The notes: generated from the letters alone by a model not told the origin. Positions 23,076 through 31,471 are shown, counted from the first letter of the stretch. The stretch is 35,702 nt of DNA from Acidobacteriota bacterium (GCA_024641665.1 JAHECP010000040.1:1-35702); one strand, 5' to 3'. A program made the numbers and translations.

Positions 23076-24731
23076 ATGCGCGTGCACCACAGAGTTCGGA
23101 CGGGTTCGGGCAGCGGCGGGGTGCTGCTGCTCGTCGCGCTCGTGTCCATTTCCGGCCGTCAGGTGTTCGCTTCCGGACAAGGACCGTCGTCCGCCGCGCC
23201 GCCGATGATGGCGGCCGCCGAGCAGGCCGTCCAGCAGGTGGCCCAACAGACGGCCCAACAGGAGGTCCAGACGCCGACCGGACCGGTCCGGCGCATCACC
23301 GTGGACGAGGCGGTCTCGATGGCCATCGAGTCGAACCTCGGGATCAAGGCCGACCGGCTCGGACCGCAGATTCAGGACGACGCGCTGGCGCAGGCGCGCG
23401 GCGTGTTCGCGCCGAACCTGTTCACCGGCCTGACCCGCAACAGCAACACCAACGCGACCCAGAGCTTCACGCAGGCCGCGAGCGACACGATCACGAACAC
23501 AGGGTTCTCCAACACGACCGGCATCCAGCAGCGGCTGCCGTGGGCGGGCGGCAGCTACGACATCCGCTGGAGCGGCGCGCGCTCGGAGACGACGGCGTAC
23601 TCCAACTTCAACCCGCAGCTGAGCTCCAGCCTCACCTTCACCTTCCAGCAGCCTCTCCTGCGAAACCTCTCGACCGACGCCAACCGGCGCCTGGTGTGGA
23701 ACACCGAGAACCTCCGCCGGATCGCCGACCTGCAGCTCCGCCAGAGCATCGTCTCGACCACGCGCGCCGTGCGGAACGCGTACTGGGATCTGGTGGGCGC
23801 CATCGCGAGCCAGCAGGTCGCGCAGCAGTCGCTCGACCTCGCGCGGCAATCCCTCAAGGACAACCAGACCCGCGTCGAGGTCGGCACCATGGCGCCCATC
23901 GACATCGTCGAGGCGCAGGCCGAGGTCGCGAACAACGAGGAGTCGGTCATCGTGGCGCAGTCCCGGATTGCCACGGCGCAGGACGCGCTGCGCGTGCTCA
24001 TCATGAACCCCGACCAGTCCGACTTCTGGACGACCGACCTCGAGCCCGCCGAGGCCGCCGAGCTGCACCCGGTGACGATCGACGTCGACAAGGGCATCGC
24101 CGGCGCGCTCACCGACCGCACCGACATCCTGACCGCGAAGCGGCAGCTCGACAACACCGCGATCGACGTGCAGTACTACCGGAACCAGCGCCTGCCCAGC
24201 GTCGACCTGAACCTGTCCTACGGCCTCACCGGCACGGGCGGCACACAGTTCACCTACGGCGACGGCATTCCGCCGCCGATCCTCAGCCAGACGGAGAAGG
24301 GGTTCGGCAGCGTGCTGAACGACGTGTTCAAGCGCCAGTACCCCGCGTGGACTCTCGGCTTCCAGGTGGGCTACCCGATCGGCACGAGCCAGGCGGAGGC
24401 CGCCCTGGCGGGCGCGCGGCTGCAGCAGACGCAGGCCGAGACCAACCTGAAGAACCTCGAGCTGCAGGTCGCCGCCACGGTGCGCAACGCCGGGCGCCAG
24501 GTCACCACGAACCTGAAGCGGGTCGAGGCGACGCAGAAGGCGCGCGAGCTGGCCGAACGGCGGCTCGACGCCGAGCAGAAGAAGTTCAGCGTCGGCCTGA
24601 CGTCCTCGTTCATCGTGTTCCAGGTGCAGCGCGACCTCGCCGTCGCCCGCTTCAACGAGCTGGCCGCCATCATCGACTACAACAAGTCGCTCGTCGACTT
24701 CGAGGCGGTGCAACAGGCGCCGCTAAGGTAG
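23076..24731 (+). CDS. TolC-family outer-membrane efflux protein
   Basis: A 551-residue outer-membrane factor, expected to form a trimeric channel with an inner-membrane pump and adaptor not present here. ATG at 23076 has an AGGAGA site and leads into the signal peptide (VLLLVALVSISG, cleavage near VFA). A Gln/Ala-rich linker (about 45-70, AEQAVQQVAQQ) precedes the first OEP repeat: TVDEAVSMAIESNLGIK, then helical RTRVEVG-type and APIDIVEAQAEVAN motifs, and strands (SLTFTFQQPLLRN). The second repeat has ILTAKRQLDNTAIDVQYYRN, PSVDLNLSYG, LGFQVGYPIG and TNLKRVEATQKARELAERRL. Both OEP domains are complete. It is alone in its direction until the glycosyltransferase promoter. Confidence 0.88.
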   Translation: MRVHHRVRTGSGSGGVLLLVALVSISGRQVFASGQGPSSAAPPMMAAAEQAVQQVAQQTAQQEVQTPTGPVRRITVDEAVSMAIESNLGIKADRLGPQIQDDALAQARGVFAPNLFTGLTRNSNTNATQSFTQAASDTITNTGFSNTTGIQQRLPWAGGSYDIRWSGARSETTAYSNFNPQLSSSLTFTFQQPLLRNLSTDANRRLVWNTENLRRIADLQLRQSIVSTTRAVRNAYWDLVGAIASQQVAQQSLDLARQSLKDNQTRVEVGTMAPIDIVEAQAEVANNEESVIVAQSRIATAQDALRVLIMNPDQSDFWTTDLEPAEAAELHPVTIDVDKGIAGALTDRTDILTAKRQLDNTAIDVQYYRNQRLPSVDLNLSYGLTGTGGTQFTYGDGIPPPILSQTEKGFGSVLNDVFKRQYPAWTLGFQVGYPIGTSQAEAALAGARLQQTQAETNLKNLELQVAATVRNAGRQVTTNLKRVEATQKARELAERRLDAEQKKFSVGLTSSFIVFQVQRDLAVARFNELAAIIDYNKSLVDFEAVQQAPLR

Positions 24732-24732
24732 A

Positions 24733-24815
24733 GGGGTCAGCGGTCAGGGGTCAGCGGTCAGGGGTCAGCGGGGCCCTTCTGACCGCTGACGGCTGACCCC
24801 CGACCGCTGACTAGT
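24733..24815. repeat. GGTCAGC heptamer repeat with inverted second half
   Basis: About five AGCGGTCAGGGGTC-type units are followed by GCTGACG, GCTGACC, GACCGCTGAC on the complementary side. The fold is a long hairpin just after the TolC-like gene, so it may act as its terminator. Same family as 20345-20450. Confidence 0.7.
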
Positions 24816-24831
24816 GTCGCGCCTCCGGCCC

Positions 24832-24840
24832 TGCTAGACT
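24832..24840 (+). promoter_or_regulatory. Extended -10 promoter candidate for the glycosyltransferase operon
   Basis: TGC followed by TAGACT, ending 6 nt before the GTG start. No ribosome-binding site fits between them (only CCCCCC), so leaderless translation is predicted. TAGACT is the same hexamer as in the candidate Pc. Confidence 0.5.
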
Positions 24841-24846
24841 CCCCCC

Positions 24847-25686
24847 GTGCCGAAGCTCTCGGTGACCGTGATCACCCGGAACGAGGAAGCCAACCTGGCG
24901 GGAGCCCTGGACTCGGTGGCCTGGGCCGACGACCTCGTCGTCGTGGACGCCGGCAGCACCGACGGCACGGTCGAGGTCGCGCGGCGGTACACCGAACGGG
25001 TGTTCGTGCGGGAGTGGCCGGGCTACAGCGCGCAGAAGAACCACGCGGCCACGCTCACCCGGCACGACTGGATCCTCTCGCTCGACGCCGACGAACGGGT
25101 GACGCCGGAGCTGGCGCGCGAGATTCGCGCCCGGCTCGAGCACGAGCCGCCGGAGCAGGGCTACCGCATCCCGCGCGTGACCTGGCATCTCGGCCGGTGG
25201 ATTCGCTCGACCGACTGGTACCCGGACTACCAGCTCCGGCTCTACGACCGGCGCGCGGGCCGGTGGGTCGAGCGGCACGTGCACGAGTCGGTGGCCCTCG
25301 AGGGACGGCCCGGCACGCTCCGCGGGGAGATCGAGCACTGCGCCTATCGCGACCTCGCGCACCATCTCGAGACGATGCAGCGCTACACGGGGCTGGCGGC
25401 GCGGCAGATGCAGGAGGAGGGAACGCGTGTGGGCCTCGCGGGGCTGATGCTCCACCCGCCGCTCGCCTTCCTGCGCAATTACGTCCTACGCGGCGGCGTG
25501 AAGGACGGGATCCCCGGCCTGGTCGTCTCGGGCATGAACGCGTTCTACGTGTTCCTGAAGCTGGCGAAGCTGTGGGAGCGGCAGCAGACGAGCCCCGAGT
25601 CCCCGGCTTCCAGTCCCCAGTCCCCAGCCCCCAGGCCCGGGTCCCGAGCCCCGAGTCCCGAGTCCCGTCGGGATCTCCCCCCCTAG
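24847..25686 (+). CDS. Family 2 glycosyltransferase (WaaE/LPS-core type)
   Basis: Inverting GT-A glycosyltransferase likely acting in LPS core or another surface glycan. The 279-residue protein has the start LSVTVITRNEEANLAGALDS, the nucleotide-binding VVDAGSTDGTVEVA, the metal-binding DxD as ILSLDADERVTPEL, PDYQLRLYDRRAGRWVER, HVHESV, and a C-terminal amphipathic membrane-associated region (RNYVLRGGVKDG, FYVFLKLAKLWERQQ). This layout is that of the WaaE/KdtX group. The last 31 residues (SPESPASSPQSPAPRPGSRA and onward) are the translation of an intergenic-type C-rich repeat that runs into the gene. It is followed after 2 nt by a GT4 gene. Confidence 0.88.
   Translation: MPKLSVTVITRNEEANLAGALDSVAWADDLVVVDAGSTDGTVEVARRYTERVFVREWPGYSAQKNHAATLTRHDWILSLDADERVTPELAREIRARLEHEPPEQGYRIPRVTWHLGRWIRSTDWYPDYQLRLYDRRAGRWVERHVHESVALEGRPGTLRGEIEHCAYRDLAHHLETMQRYTGLAARQMQEEGTRVGLAGLMLHPPLAFLRNYVLRGGVKDGIPGLVVSGMNAFYVFLKLAKLWERQQTSPESPASSPQSPAPRPGSRAPSPESRRDLPP
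25597..25679. repeat. C-rich heptamer repeat inside the 3' end of a gene
   Basis: Degenerate units GAGTCCC, CAGTCCC, CAGCCCC, GAGCCCC repeat with about 7-bp period. Unlike the other repeats in the window, this one is translated, forming the Ser/Pro-rich tail of the GT2 protein. Confidence 0.7.
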
Positions 25687-25688
25687 CC

Positions 25689-26807
25689 ATGTTCTCCCTC
25701 CACATCGACACCGCCCGCACGTGGCGCGGAGGCCAGAACCAGGTGCTCCTGACCGTGGAGGGCCTGCGCGCGCTCGGCCACCGCGCGGCGCTCGTCGCGC
25801 ACGGCGAGGGCGAGCTGCGCACGCGGGCGGCGGAAGGGCTCGAGCTGGTGCCGCTGACGCCCAGGACGGAGATGGACCTGACGGCGGCGTACCGGCTGTC
25901 GCGCGTGATCCGCCAGCTCAAGCCCGACGTCGTCCACGCGCATGACCCGCATGGCGTCGCGATGGCGGCGCTCTCGCTCTCGATGGGCGCGCCGGCGCCG
26001 CGCCCGCCGCTCGTGGCGGCGCGCCGGGTCGACTTCCACCTGAAGGACAACGCGCTCTCGCGCTGGAAGTACCGCCAGGTGGACCGGTTCATCTGCGCGT
26101 CCGACCTCATCCGGTCGATGCTCCTGCACGACGGCGTGCCGGCCGAGGCAGCCGTGACGGTGCACGAAGGGATCGACCTCTCCCACGTGGAGGCGGCGCC
26201 GCCGATCAACATCCACCAGGAGTTCTGGCTGCCGCACCACGCGCCGGTCGTGGGGAACGTGGCGGCGCTCGTGCCGCACAAGGGACAGCGGCACCTCATC
26301 GAGGCGGCGGCGCGCGTCGTGCGGGAAGTGCCCGACGCGCGCTTCGTGATCGCGGGCGAGGGCGAGCTGCGGCCCACGCTCGAGCGGCAGATCAGGGAGC
26401 ACCGGCTCGAGAAGCACGTGTTCCTCGCCGGCTTCCGCCCCGACGTGCTCTCGCTGCACAAGAGCTTCGACGTGTTCGTGCTGTCGTCGGTGACCGAGGG
26501 TCTGGGCACGTCCATGCTGGACGCGATGGCCTGCGGCAGGCCCGTCGTCGGCACGACCACCGGCGGCATTCCGGAGGTCGTCGTGGACGGCGAAACCGGC
26601 CTGCTCGTGCCCCCGCGGGATGACCGCGCGCTGGCGGCCGCGATCGTGCGGCTGCTCAAGGATCCCGACCTGCGGGCGCGGCTCGGCGCGGCCGGCCTGG
26701 CCCGGGTGAAGGCGCGCTTCAGTGCCGAGCGCATGGTGCGCGACACGCTCGCCGTCTACGAGGGGGTCGTGAGGTCCGGCGCCCGCGCCGCCGTCGAGGT
26801 CGGCTAG
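25689..26807 (+). CDS. Family 4 glycosyltransferase
   Basis: Retaining GT-B glycosyltransferase of 372 residues, probably also in LPS or exopolysaccharide assembly. The N-terminal domain has the acceptor-side start HIDTARTWRGGQNQVLLTV, KPDVVHAHDPHG. The C-terminal donor-binding domain has VGNVAALVPHKGQRHLIEAA, FVIAGEGELRPTLE, VFLAGFRPDVLSLHKSFDVF, and the E-x7-E motif region SSVTEGLGTSMLDAMACGRP followed by GGIPEVVVDGETGLLV. It starts 2 nt after the GT2 stop, so the two are one operon. Its stop codon shares CTAG with the stop of the convergent TIGR02757 gene. Confidence 0.9.
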   Translation: MFSLHIDTARTWRGGQNQVLLTVEGLRALGHRAALVAHGEGELRTRAAEGLELVPLTPRTEMDLTAAYRLSRVIRQLKPDVVHAHDPHGVAMAALSLSMGAPAPRPPLVAARRVDFHLKDNALSRWKYRQVDRFICASDLIRSMLLHDGVPAEAAVTVHEGIDLSHVEAAPPINIHQEFWLPHHAPVVGNVAALVPHKGQRHLIEAAARVVREVPDARFVIAGEGELRPTLERQIREHRLEKHVFLAGFRPDVLSLHKSFDVFVLSSVTEGLGTSMLDAMACGRPVVGTTTGGIPEVVVDGETGLLVPPRDDRALAAAIVRLLKDPDLRARLGAAGLARVKARFSAERMVRDTLAVYEGVVRSGARAAVEVG

Positions 26808-27703
26808 CGCGCGGCCGGGCGGCAGAGGCCACGCAGCGGGCACTGGTGGTCGCGTTGCGGCGTCCCGTAGCCGCAGGCGTTCATCATGCCGAGGTGGCAG
26901 AGCGAGAAGTCGTAGCGGACCGGGTCGTCGGGATCCAGCGCGCGCAGCGCGGCGGTGATCTCGACGGCCATCTTCCAGCCCGGCGTGCGCCGGCGGGTCA
27001 GGCCCAGACAGCGCCCGACACGGATCACGTGGGTGTCGAGCGGCACGACGAGCTGCGCCGGCGAGACGCCGCTCCACAGGCCCATGTCGATTTCGTCCCG
27101 GCGCACCATCCACCGGAGATAGAGGTTCAACCGCTTGCACGCGCTCCCCGTCGAGGGACGCGAGAAGAAGAACCACACCCCCGGCCGTGCCGGCCGGCGG
27201 CCGTAGGCCCGCGTCACGTCGAGCGCGCGCGCCCGATCGGCGAACGACTCGAGCGCGGCGCCCACGTCGGTCGCGTCCGGCTGGAGGCCCGCCAGAAAGA
27301 AGCGCTCGATCGAGCCCGCCCGGTCGAGCATCTGCCGCACGGCCCACACGAGCGCGACCAGGTCGGCGCCGGTGGCCCAGCGGTGCACGAGCGCCGCGAG
27401 CGCCGCGCCGTCGCGTCGCGGGTCGAAGCGATGCACGTACGCCGCCGGGCTGTCGCCCATGGGCTCCAGCACGCCCTCGATCGACGCGAGCATGCTCGCC
27501 ACCCGGCCGAAGGCGAGGCCCGCCGCGAGAAAGCCCGCCACCTCGCGATCCGCCGGGTCGGCATAGCGGCGCACGAGGTGCACCGGATCCGTCGCCGAGT
27601 CGGCGCGGTTGAACGCGTCGTAGAGCCGGTCGAGCGCCGGCCGGAGGGCGGGGTCGAGCGCGCGCCGGTCGGCCGGACGGGCGGACGGGCGGCGCGCAGG
27701 CAT
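26804..27703 (-). CDS. TIGR02757 (DUF2400) family protein
   Basis: A 299-residue protein of the DUF2400/TIGR02757 family, function not established. ATG at 27703 is preferred; a start at 27754 would overlap the upstream gene. Motifs seen: DPVHLVRRYADPADREVAGF, LAFGRVASMLASIEG, WFFFSRPSTGSACKRLNLYL, MVRRDEIDMGLWSGV, PLDTHVIRVGRCLGLT and DPVRYDFSLCHLGM, ending with a cysteine cluster (C in SLCHLG, NACGYG, HQCPLRGLC). The PLDTHV...LGL region and four C-terminal Cys recall HhH-GPD DNA glycosylases with an Fe-S cluster, so a DNA-repair relation is an inference. It is the last gene of the pyrimidine operon. Confidence 0.85.
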   Translation of the reverse strand: MPARRPSARPADRRALDPALRPALDRLYDAFNRADSATDPVHLVRRYADPADREVAGFLAAGLAFGRVASMLASIEGVLEPMGDSPAAYVHRFDPRRDGAALAALVHRWATGADLVALVWAVRQMLDRAGSIERFFLAGLQPDATDVGAALESFADRARALDVTRAYGRRPARPGVWFFFSRPSTGSACKRLNLYLRWMVRRDEIDMGLWSGVSPAQLVVPLDTHVIRVGRCLGLTRRRTPGWKMAVEITAALRALDPDDPVRYDFSLCHLGMMNACGYGTPQRDHQCPLRGLCRPAAR

Positions 27704-27711
27704 CGCAGGGC

Positions 27712-28332
27712 TCAGAAGGCGGTGACGGCCTGCCCCGCCCGGCACATGGGACACCGGTCGGCGGGGTAGTTCTCCTCGGCGCGATAGCCGGCCAGCGCGA
27801 AGTTGGGCACGCCGAGGTCCACCATCGCCTCGAGACGGTCGTAGATCTCCACCGTCGCGATCACCGTGCCCCCGGCCTCGGCCGCCAGGGCGGCGCAGCG
27901 CTGGAACGTCTTTCCGGTGTTGCGCACGTCGTCGGCGAGCATCACGCGGCGGCTCGCCATCTGGCGGGCGTAGAAGGGCCGCAGGACGAAGCCGTGCTGC
28001 GGGTGCACGGTGAACGGCGCGAACTGGCTGGGCGGGTGCGTGAGGCTGCGCCGCCCGTCGAGCAGCCCGGCCATCGTGTGGGCGAGCAGCGCACCGCCCA
28101 TGACCGGACCGGCGACGATCTCGGTCGTGGCGAGCAGGTCGCCGGGAATGATGTCGAGCAGATCCTGCGCGAACCGCCAGATCGTCGACGGCTGCCGGAA
28201 CAGCTGGTGCGGGTTCAGGTAGACGCGGCCGTGGAAGCCGTTGCCGTAGTCGAAGTGCCCGCTGAGCATGAGCACCTCGAACTCCTGAAGGTTCCGGAGC
28301 GCCTGCTGGCGCACTTCGTCGCGACGGTTCAC
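27712..28332 (-). CDS. Second orotate-PRTase-like protein
   Basis: A 206-residue phosphoribosyltransferase-fold protein: NLQEFEVLMLSGHFDYGNGF, ATTEIVAGPVMGGALLA, and the PRPP motif VMLADDVRNTGKTFQRC. It ends CPMCRAGQAVTAF, like the tail of PyrE. The flexible catalytic loop (HPPSQFAPFTVH... HGFVLRPF) differs from the ERQEGRLTLRRG of the window's pyrE, so substrate may not be orotate. GTG at 28332 overlaps the pyrC stop (GTGA), meaning coupled translation. Its place among pyrimidine genes suggests a base-salvage or regulatory PRTase. Confidence 0.8.
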   Translation of the reverse strand: MNRRDEVRQQALRNLQEFEVLMLSGHFDYGNGFHGRVYLNPHQLFRQPSTIWRFAQDLLDIIPGDLLATTEIVAGPVMGGALLAHTMAGLLDGRRSLTHPPSQFAPFTVHPQHGFVLRPFYARQMASRRVMLADDVRNTGKTFQRCAALAAEAGGTVIATVEIYDRLEAMVDLGVPNFALAGYRAEENYPADRCPMCRAGQAVTAF

Positions 28333-29651
28333 CGAGTGCCTTCCTTTCCCCCGAATCCGTTTGCGCCCGAGACGTCCGGGTTCACGTAACAGACTTGACC
28401 GCCGACGATCGTGGCGGCGACCGCGCCGCGCAGGCTCCAGCCGCCGAACGGCGAGTTCCGCGAGAGCGATCGCGATCTCGACAGGTCCACCGTCGCGGTG
28501 TGATCCGGCGCGAGCACGGTCACGTCGGCCGCGCTGCCCGGGGCCAGCGTGCCACCGGCCACGCCCAGGATGCGCGCCGGGTTCGCCGAGAGGAGCTCCA
28601 CGAGGCGCGGCAACCCGATGTGCCCCGCGTGCACGAGGCGGTCGAGCGCCAGCGGCACGGCCGTTTCGAGGCCGATGATGCCGAACGGCGCGTGGTCGAA
28701 CTCGACGCGCTTCTCGTCGGCGTGGTGCGGGGCGTGGTCGGTCGCGATGGCGTCGACCGACCCGTCCGTCAGCCCCTCGATGAGCGCGTCGCGGTCGGCG
28801 GCCTCACGCAGCGGCGGGTTCATCTTCACGTTGGTGTCGTAGCCGGCGAGGGCCTCGTCGGTGAGGACGAGGTGATGGGGTGTCACCTCGCAGGTCACGG
28901 GCACGCCGCGCGCCTTGCCCGCGCGCACCGCACGCAGCGAGCCCCGCACGCTCAGGTGGGCGATGTGCACGCGGGCGCCGGTCAGCTCGGCGAGCGTCAC
29001 GTCGCGCTCGACCATCAGCGCCTCGGCGGCCGCCGGGATTCCGCGCAGCCCGAGCGCCGACGCGTGGAAGCCCTCGTGCGCGACGCCCTCCCCCTTGAGC
29101 GACGCGTCCTCGCAGTGATCGATCACCGGCATGCCGAACATGCCGGCGTACTCGAGGGCCCGGCGCATCAGCAGCGCCGTCGCGACCGGCCGCCCGTCGT
29201 CGGAGACGGCCACGCAGCCGGCCTGCTTCAGCTCGCCGATGTCGGCCAGCTGCTCGCCCTGGGAGCCGCGCGAGACGGCCCCGATCGGGTACACGCGCGC
29301 CAGCCCGGCCTCGCCCGCCTTCTTGAGGATGTACTCGGTGATGCCGGCGCTGTCGTTGATCGGGCTGGTGTTCGGCATGCAGGCCACGGCCGTGAAGCCG
29401 CCCGCCACGGCGGCCGCCACGCCCGTCGCGATCGTTTCCTTGTGCTCCTGCCCCGGCTCGCGCAGGTGCACGTGCATGTCGATGAAACCCGGACAGACGA
29501 CGAAGCCGGCGGCGTCGACGACGCGTGCGCCGCCGGGCGGAAGCGCGGGCCCCACGGCCGCGATGGTGCCGCCGTCGATGAGGACGTCGGCGGTCCCGTC
29601 GAGCCCCTGCGCGGGGTCCACGACGCGGCCGCCCTTGAGGAGGAGCTTCAT
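28329..29651 (-). CDS. pyrC: Dihydroorotase (class I)
   Basis: Zinc amidohydrolase that closes carbamoyl-aspartate to dihydroorotate. The 440-residue protein has the metal-binding [71 protein letters not shown] and the catalytic-Asp [15 protein letters not shown], followed by [10 protein letters not shown]. This is the class I type that often pairs with PyrB. ATG at 29651 overlaps the pyrB stop (ATGA), which fixes the start; the frame is open far upstream inside pyrB but that is not coding for it. Confidence 0.95.
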   Translation of the reverse strand: MKLLLKGGRVVDPAQGLDGTADVLIDGGTIAAVGPALPPGGARVVDAAGFVVCPGFIDMHVHLREPGQEHKETIATGVAAAVAGGFTAVACMPNTSPINDSAGITEYILKKAGEAGLARVYPIGAVSRGSQGEQLADIGELKQAGCVAVSDDGRPVATALLMRRALEYAGMFGMPVIDHCEDASLKGEGVAHEGFHASALGLRGIPAAAEALMVERDVTLAELTGARVHIAHLSVRGSLRAVRAGKARGVPVTCEVTPHHLVLTDEALAGYDTNVKMNPPLREAADRDALIEGLTDGSVDAIATDHAPHHADEKRVEFDHAPFGIIGLETAVPLALDRLVHAGHIGLPRLVELLSANPARILGVAGGTLAPGSAADVTVLAPDHTATVDLSRSRSLSRNSPFGGWSLRGAVAATIVGGQVCYVNPDVSGANGFGGKEGTR

Positions 29652-30640
29652 ACTCCCTCCATGACGCCGCCGGCGAGCAGGTAGAGCACGGCCATGCGCA
29701 CGGCCACGCCGTTGGCCACCTGCTCGAGGATCACCGAGTACGGCCCGTCGGCCACGTCGGACGCGATCTCGACCCCGCGGTTCATCGGTCCGGGATGCAT
29801 GATGATGACGTCGGGCTTCGCGAGGCGCGCGCGTGCGGCGGTCAGGCCGAACACCGTGAAGTACTCGCGCAACGACGGGAAGAAATGCCCCTGCATGCGC
29901 TCGCGCTGGATGCGGAGCATCATGATCACGTCCGCGCCCTCGACCGCCTCCTCGATGCGCCAGGTGGCGCGCACGCCGAAGCGCTCGACGCCGGGCGGGA
30001 TCAGCGTCGTCGGGCCGGACACCCACACGTCGGCGCCCATCCTGGTGAGCAGCAGCAGGTTCGAGCGCAGCACGCGGCTGTGCAGCAGGTCGCCGACGAT
30101 GGCGACCTTCAGGCCGGCGAGCCGGCCCTTGTGCTCGCGGATGGTGAAGGCGTCGAGCAGCGCCTGCGTCGGGTGCTCGTGCATGCCGTCGCCGGCGTTG
30201 ATGACGCGCGATCGGCAGACGCGCGAGAGCAGGTGGCACGCCCCGGAGGACGCGTGCCGCAGCACGATCATGTCGGGCGCCATGGCCTCGAGGTTGAGCG
30301 CGGTGTCGACCAGCGTCTCGCCCTTCGTCACGCTCGAGGTCGACGCCGCGATGTTGAGCGTGTCGGCGCTCAGCCGCTTCTCGGCGACCTCGAACGAGGT
30401 GCGCGTCCGCGTGCTGGGCTCGAAGAACAGGTTCACGACGGTCTTGCCGCGCAGCGCCGGCACCTTCTTGATCGCGCGCGAGCCCACTTCCTTCATCGCC
30501 ACGGCGGTGTCGAGCAGCAGCGTGATGTCGTCGGCGCCGAGGTCGGCGATCCCGAGCAGGTTCTTCACGTGCAGCGACGCCGCCGGAACCGAGCGGCCCG
30601 GCTCGTCGCCCCCCCGGTGCACCGAAGCGTCGATGGTCAT
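29648..30640 (-). CDS. pyrB: Aspartate carbamoyltransferase catalytic chain
   Basis: Joins carbamoyl phosphate and aspartate, the first committed pyrimidine step. The 330-residue protein has the carbamoyl-phosphate site [83 protein letters not shown] and [11 protein letters not shown]. No PyrI regulatory chain is seen nearby, and the class I PyrC next to it suggests the PyrB-PyrC assembly type. ATG at 30640 lies 32 nt after pyrR. It overlaps pyrC by 4 nt. Confidence 0.96.
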   Translation of the reverse strand: MTIDASVHRGGDEPGRSVPAASLHVKNLLGIADLGADDITLLLDTAVAMKEVGSRAIKKVPALRGKTVVNLFFEPSTRTRTSFEVAEKRLSADTLNIAASTSSVTKGETLVDTALNLEAMAPDMIVLRHASSGACHLLSRVCRSRVINAGDGMHEHPTQALLDAFTIREHKGRLAGLKVAIVGDLLHSRVLRSNLLLLTRMGADVWVSGPTTLIPPGVERFGVRATWRIEEAVEGADVIMMLRIQRERMQGHFFPSLREYFTVFGLTAARARLAKPDVIIMHPGPMNRGVEIASDVADGPYSVILEQVANGVAVRMAVLYLLAGGVMEGV

Positions 30641-30672
30641 CGATCTCCTCGCTCCCGCGGCGCCCGCGCGCC

Positions 30673-31203
30673 CTACCCCTCGATCACGACCTCGTCGCGC
30701 CCGTCGATCTCCTCGAGCAGCACCTGCACGCTCTGCTGGTGCGAGGTCGGCAGGTTCTTGCCGACGTAGTCCGCCTTGATCGGCAGCTCGCGGTGGCCGC
30801 GGTCCACCATGACGACGAGCTGGATCGACTGCGGCCGCCCGAAATCGATCAGCGCGTCGAGCGCCGCGCGCACCGTCCGGCCCGTGTACAGCACGTCGTC
30901 GACGAGCAGGATCTTCTTGTCGTCGATCGAGAACGGAATCTCGGTGCTGCGCACGAGCGGCTGCGGGCCGACCGCGTGCCGCATGAGGTCGTCGCGGTAG
31001 AGCGTGATGTCGAGCGCCCCGGTCGGCACGTGCACGCCGGCAATCTCCTCGATGCGCGCCGCCAGCCGCTTCGCGATGGGCACGCCGCGCGTGCGGACGC
31101 CGACGAAGGCCAGCTCGTGCACCCCGCGGTTGCGCTCCAGGATTTCGTGGGCAATCCGGGTGAGCGTCCGACCCATGCGATCGGCATCCATGACCGGCGG
31201 CAT
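30673..31203 (-). CDS. pyrR: Bifunctional pyr operon regulator / uracil phosphoribosyltransferase
   Basis: PyrR binds a hairpin in pyr mRNA in the presence of UMP and reduces expression; many also have weak uracil PRTase activity. The 176-residue protein has [17 protein letters not shown], the [15 protein letters not shown] PPi loop, [10 protein letters not shown], the PRPP motif [38 protein letters not shown] and [19 protein letters not shown] at 31203 is fixed by a GAGGAG site 6 nt upstream; the frame is open farther up but without homology. It is first in the pyrR-pyrB-pyrC operon and its leader holds a matching RNA target. Confidence 0.95.
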   Translation of the reverse strand: MPPVMDADRMGRTLTRIAHEILERNRGVHELAFVGVRTRGVPIAKRLAARIEEIAGVHVPTGALDITLYRDDLMRHAVGPQPLVRSTEIPFSIDDKKILLVDDVLYTGRTVRAALDALIDFGRPQSIQLVVMVDRGHRELPIKADYVGKNLPTSHQQSVQVLLEEIDGRDEVVIEG

Positions 31204-31215
31204 CACGCGCTCCTC

Positions 31216-31233
31216 GGCGCGCCCGCGCGCGCC
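31216..31233 (-). promoter_or_regulatory. GC hairpin next to the pyrR ribosome-binding site
   Basis: Minus-strand GGCGCGC-GCGG-GCGCGCC, a perfect 7-bp stem with 4-nt loop, ending directly at the GAGGAG of pyrR. It has no T-run, so it could hide or frame the ribosome-binding site rather than end transcription. Confidence 0.4.
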
Positions 31234-31316
31234 ACGCGGAAACGAAACGGCAGTCCTGGCTTCGGGGGAAGACTCCGCAGACGGTCGGCGGTGTGGTACA
31301 CGGAAGGAACCTCTTC

Positions 31317-31334
31317 GCGATCTCGCAGGACCGC
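31317..31334 (-). promoter_or_regulatory. PyrR-binding RNA hairpin
   Basis: Minus-strand RNA GCGGUCCUGCGAGAUCGC: a 4-bp stem (GCGG with UCGC) closing a loop that contains UCCnGnGAG, the conserved core bound by PyrR in Firmicutes and Actinobacteria. Stem and loop lengths match the known 18-nt element. It lies about 110 nt upstream of the pyrR start. Confidence 0.7.
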
Positions 31335-31351
31335 TCTTAAAGAGACGAGTG

Positions 31352-31360
31352 ATTGTATCA
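31352..31360 (-). promoter_or_regulatory. Extended -10 promoter candidate for the pyrR operon
   Basis: On the minus strand TGA then TACAAT (5 of 6 to consensus). Transcription would start near 31345, about 10 nt before the PyrR hairpin, giving a leader of about 140 nt. No clear -35. Confidence 0.5.
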
Positions 31361-31430
31361 CACGCACAGGCAGGACCGAGGGGCGGAGCCCGCACCAAGG
31401 CCGCGCACGGCGCGGCCCGCGAGCCGGGGT

Positions 31431-31459
31431 CCCCAACGCGCGGACTTTGCGCGTTGGGG
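31431..31459. repeat. 11-bp-stem hairpin in the pyr intergenic region
   Basis: CCCCAACGCGC and GCGCGTTGGGG are perfectly complementary with a 7-base loop GGACTTT. It lies between the stop of the phosphatase-like gene (minus strand, 31679) and the pyrR promoter and may end transcription of the former. Confidence 0.7.
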
Positions 31460-31471
31460 TGGGACGGAGCG

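Noticed and set aside
3495-25679. Heptamer arrays as CRISPR
   Set aside because: Units are 7 bp, degenerate, without spacers of constant length, and no cas genes are near.
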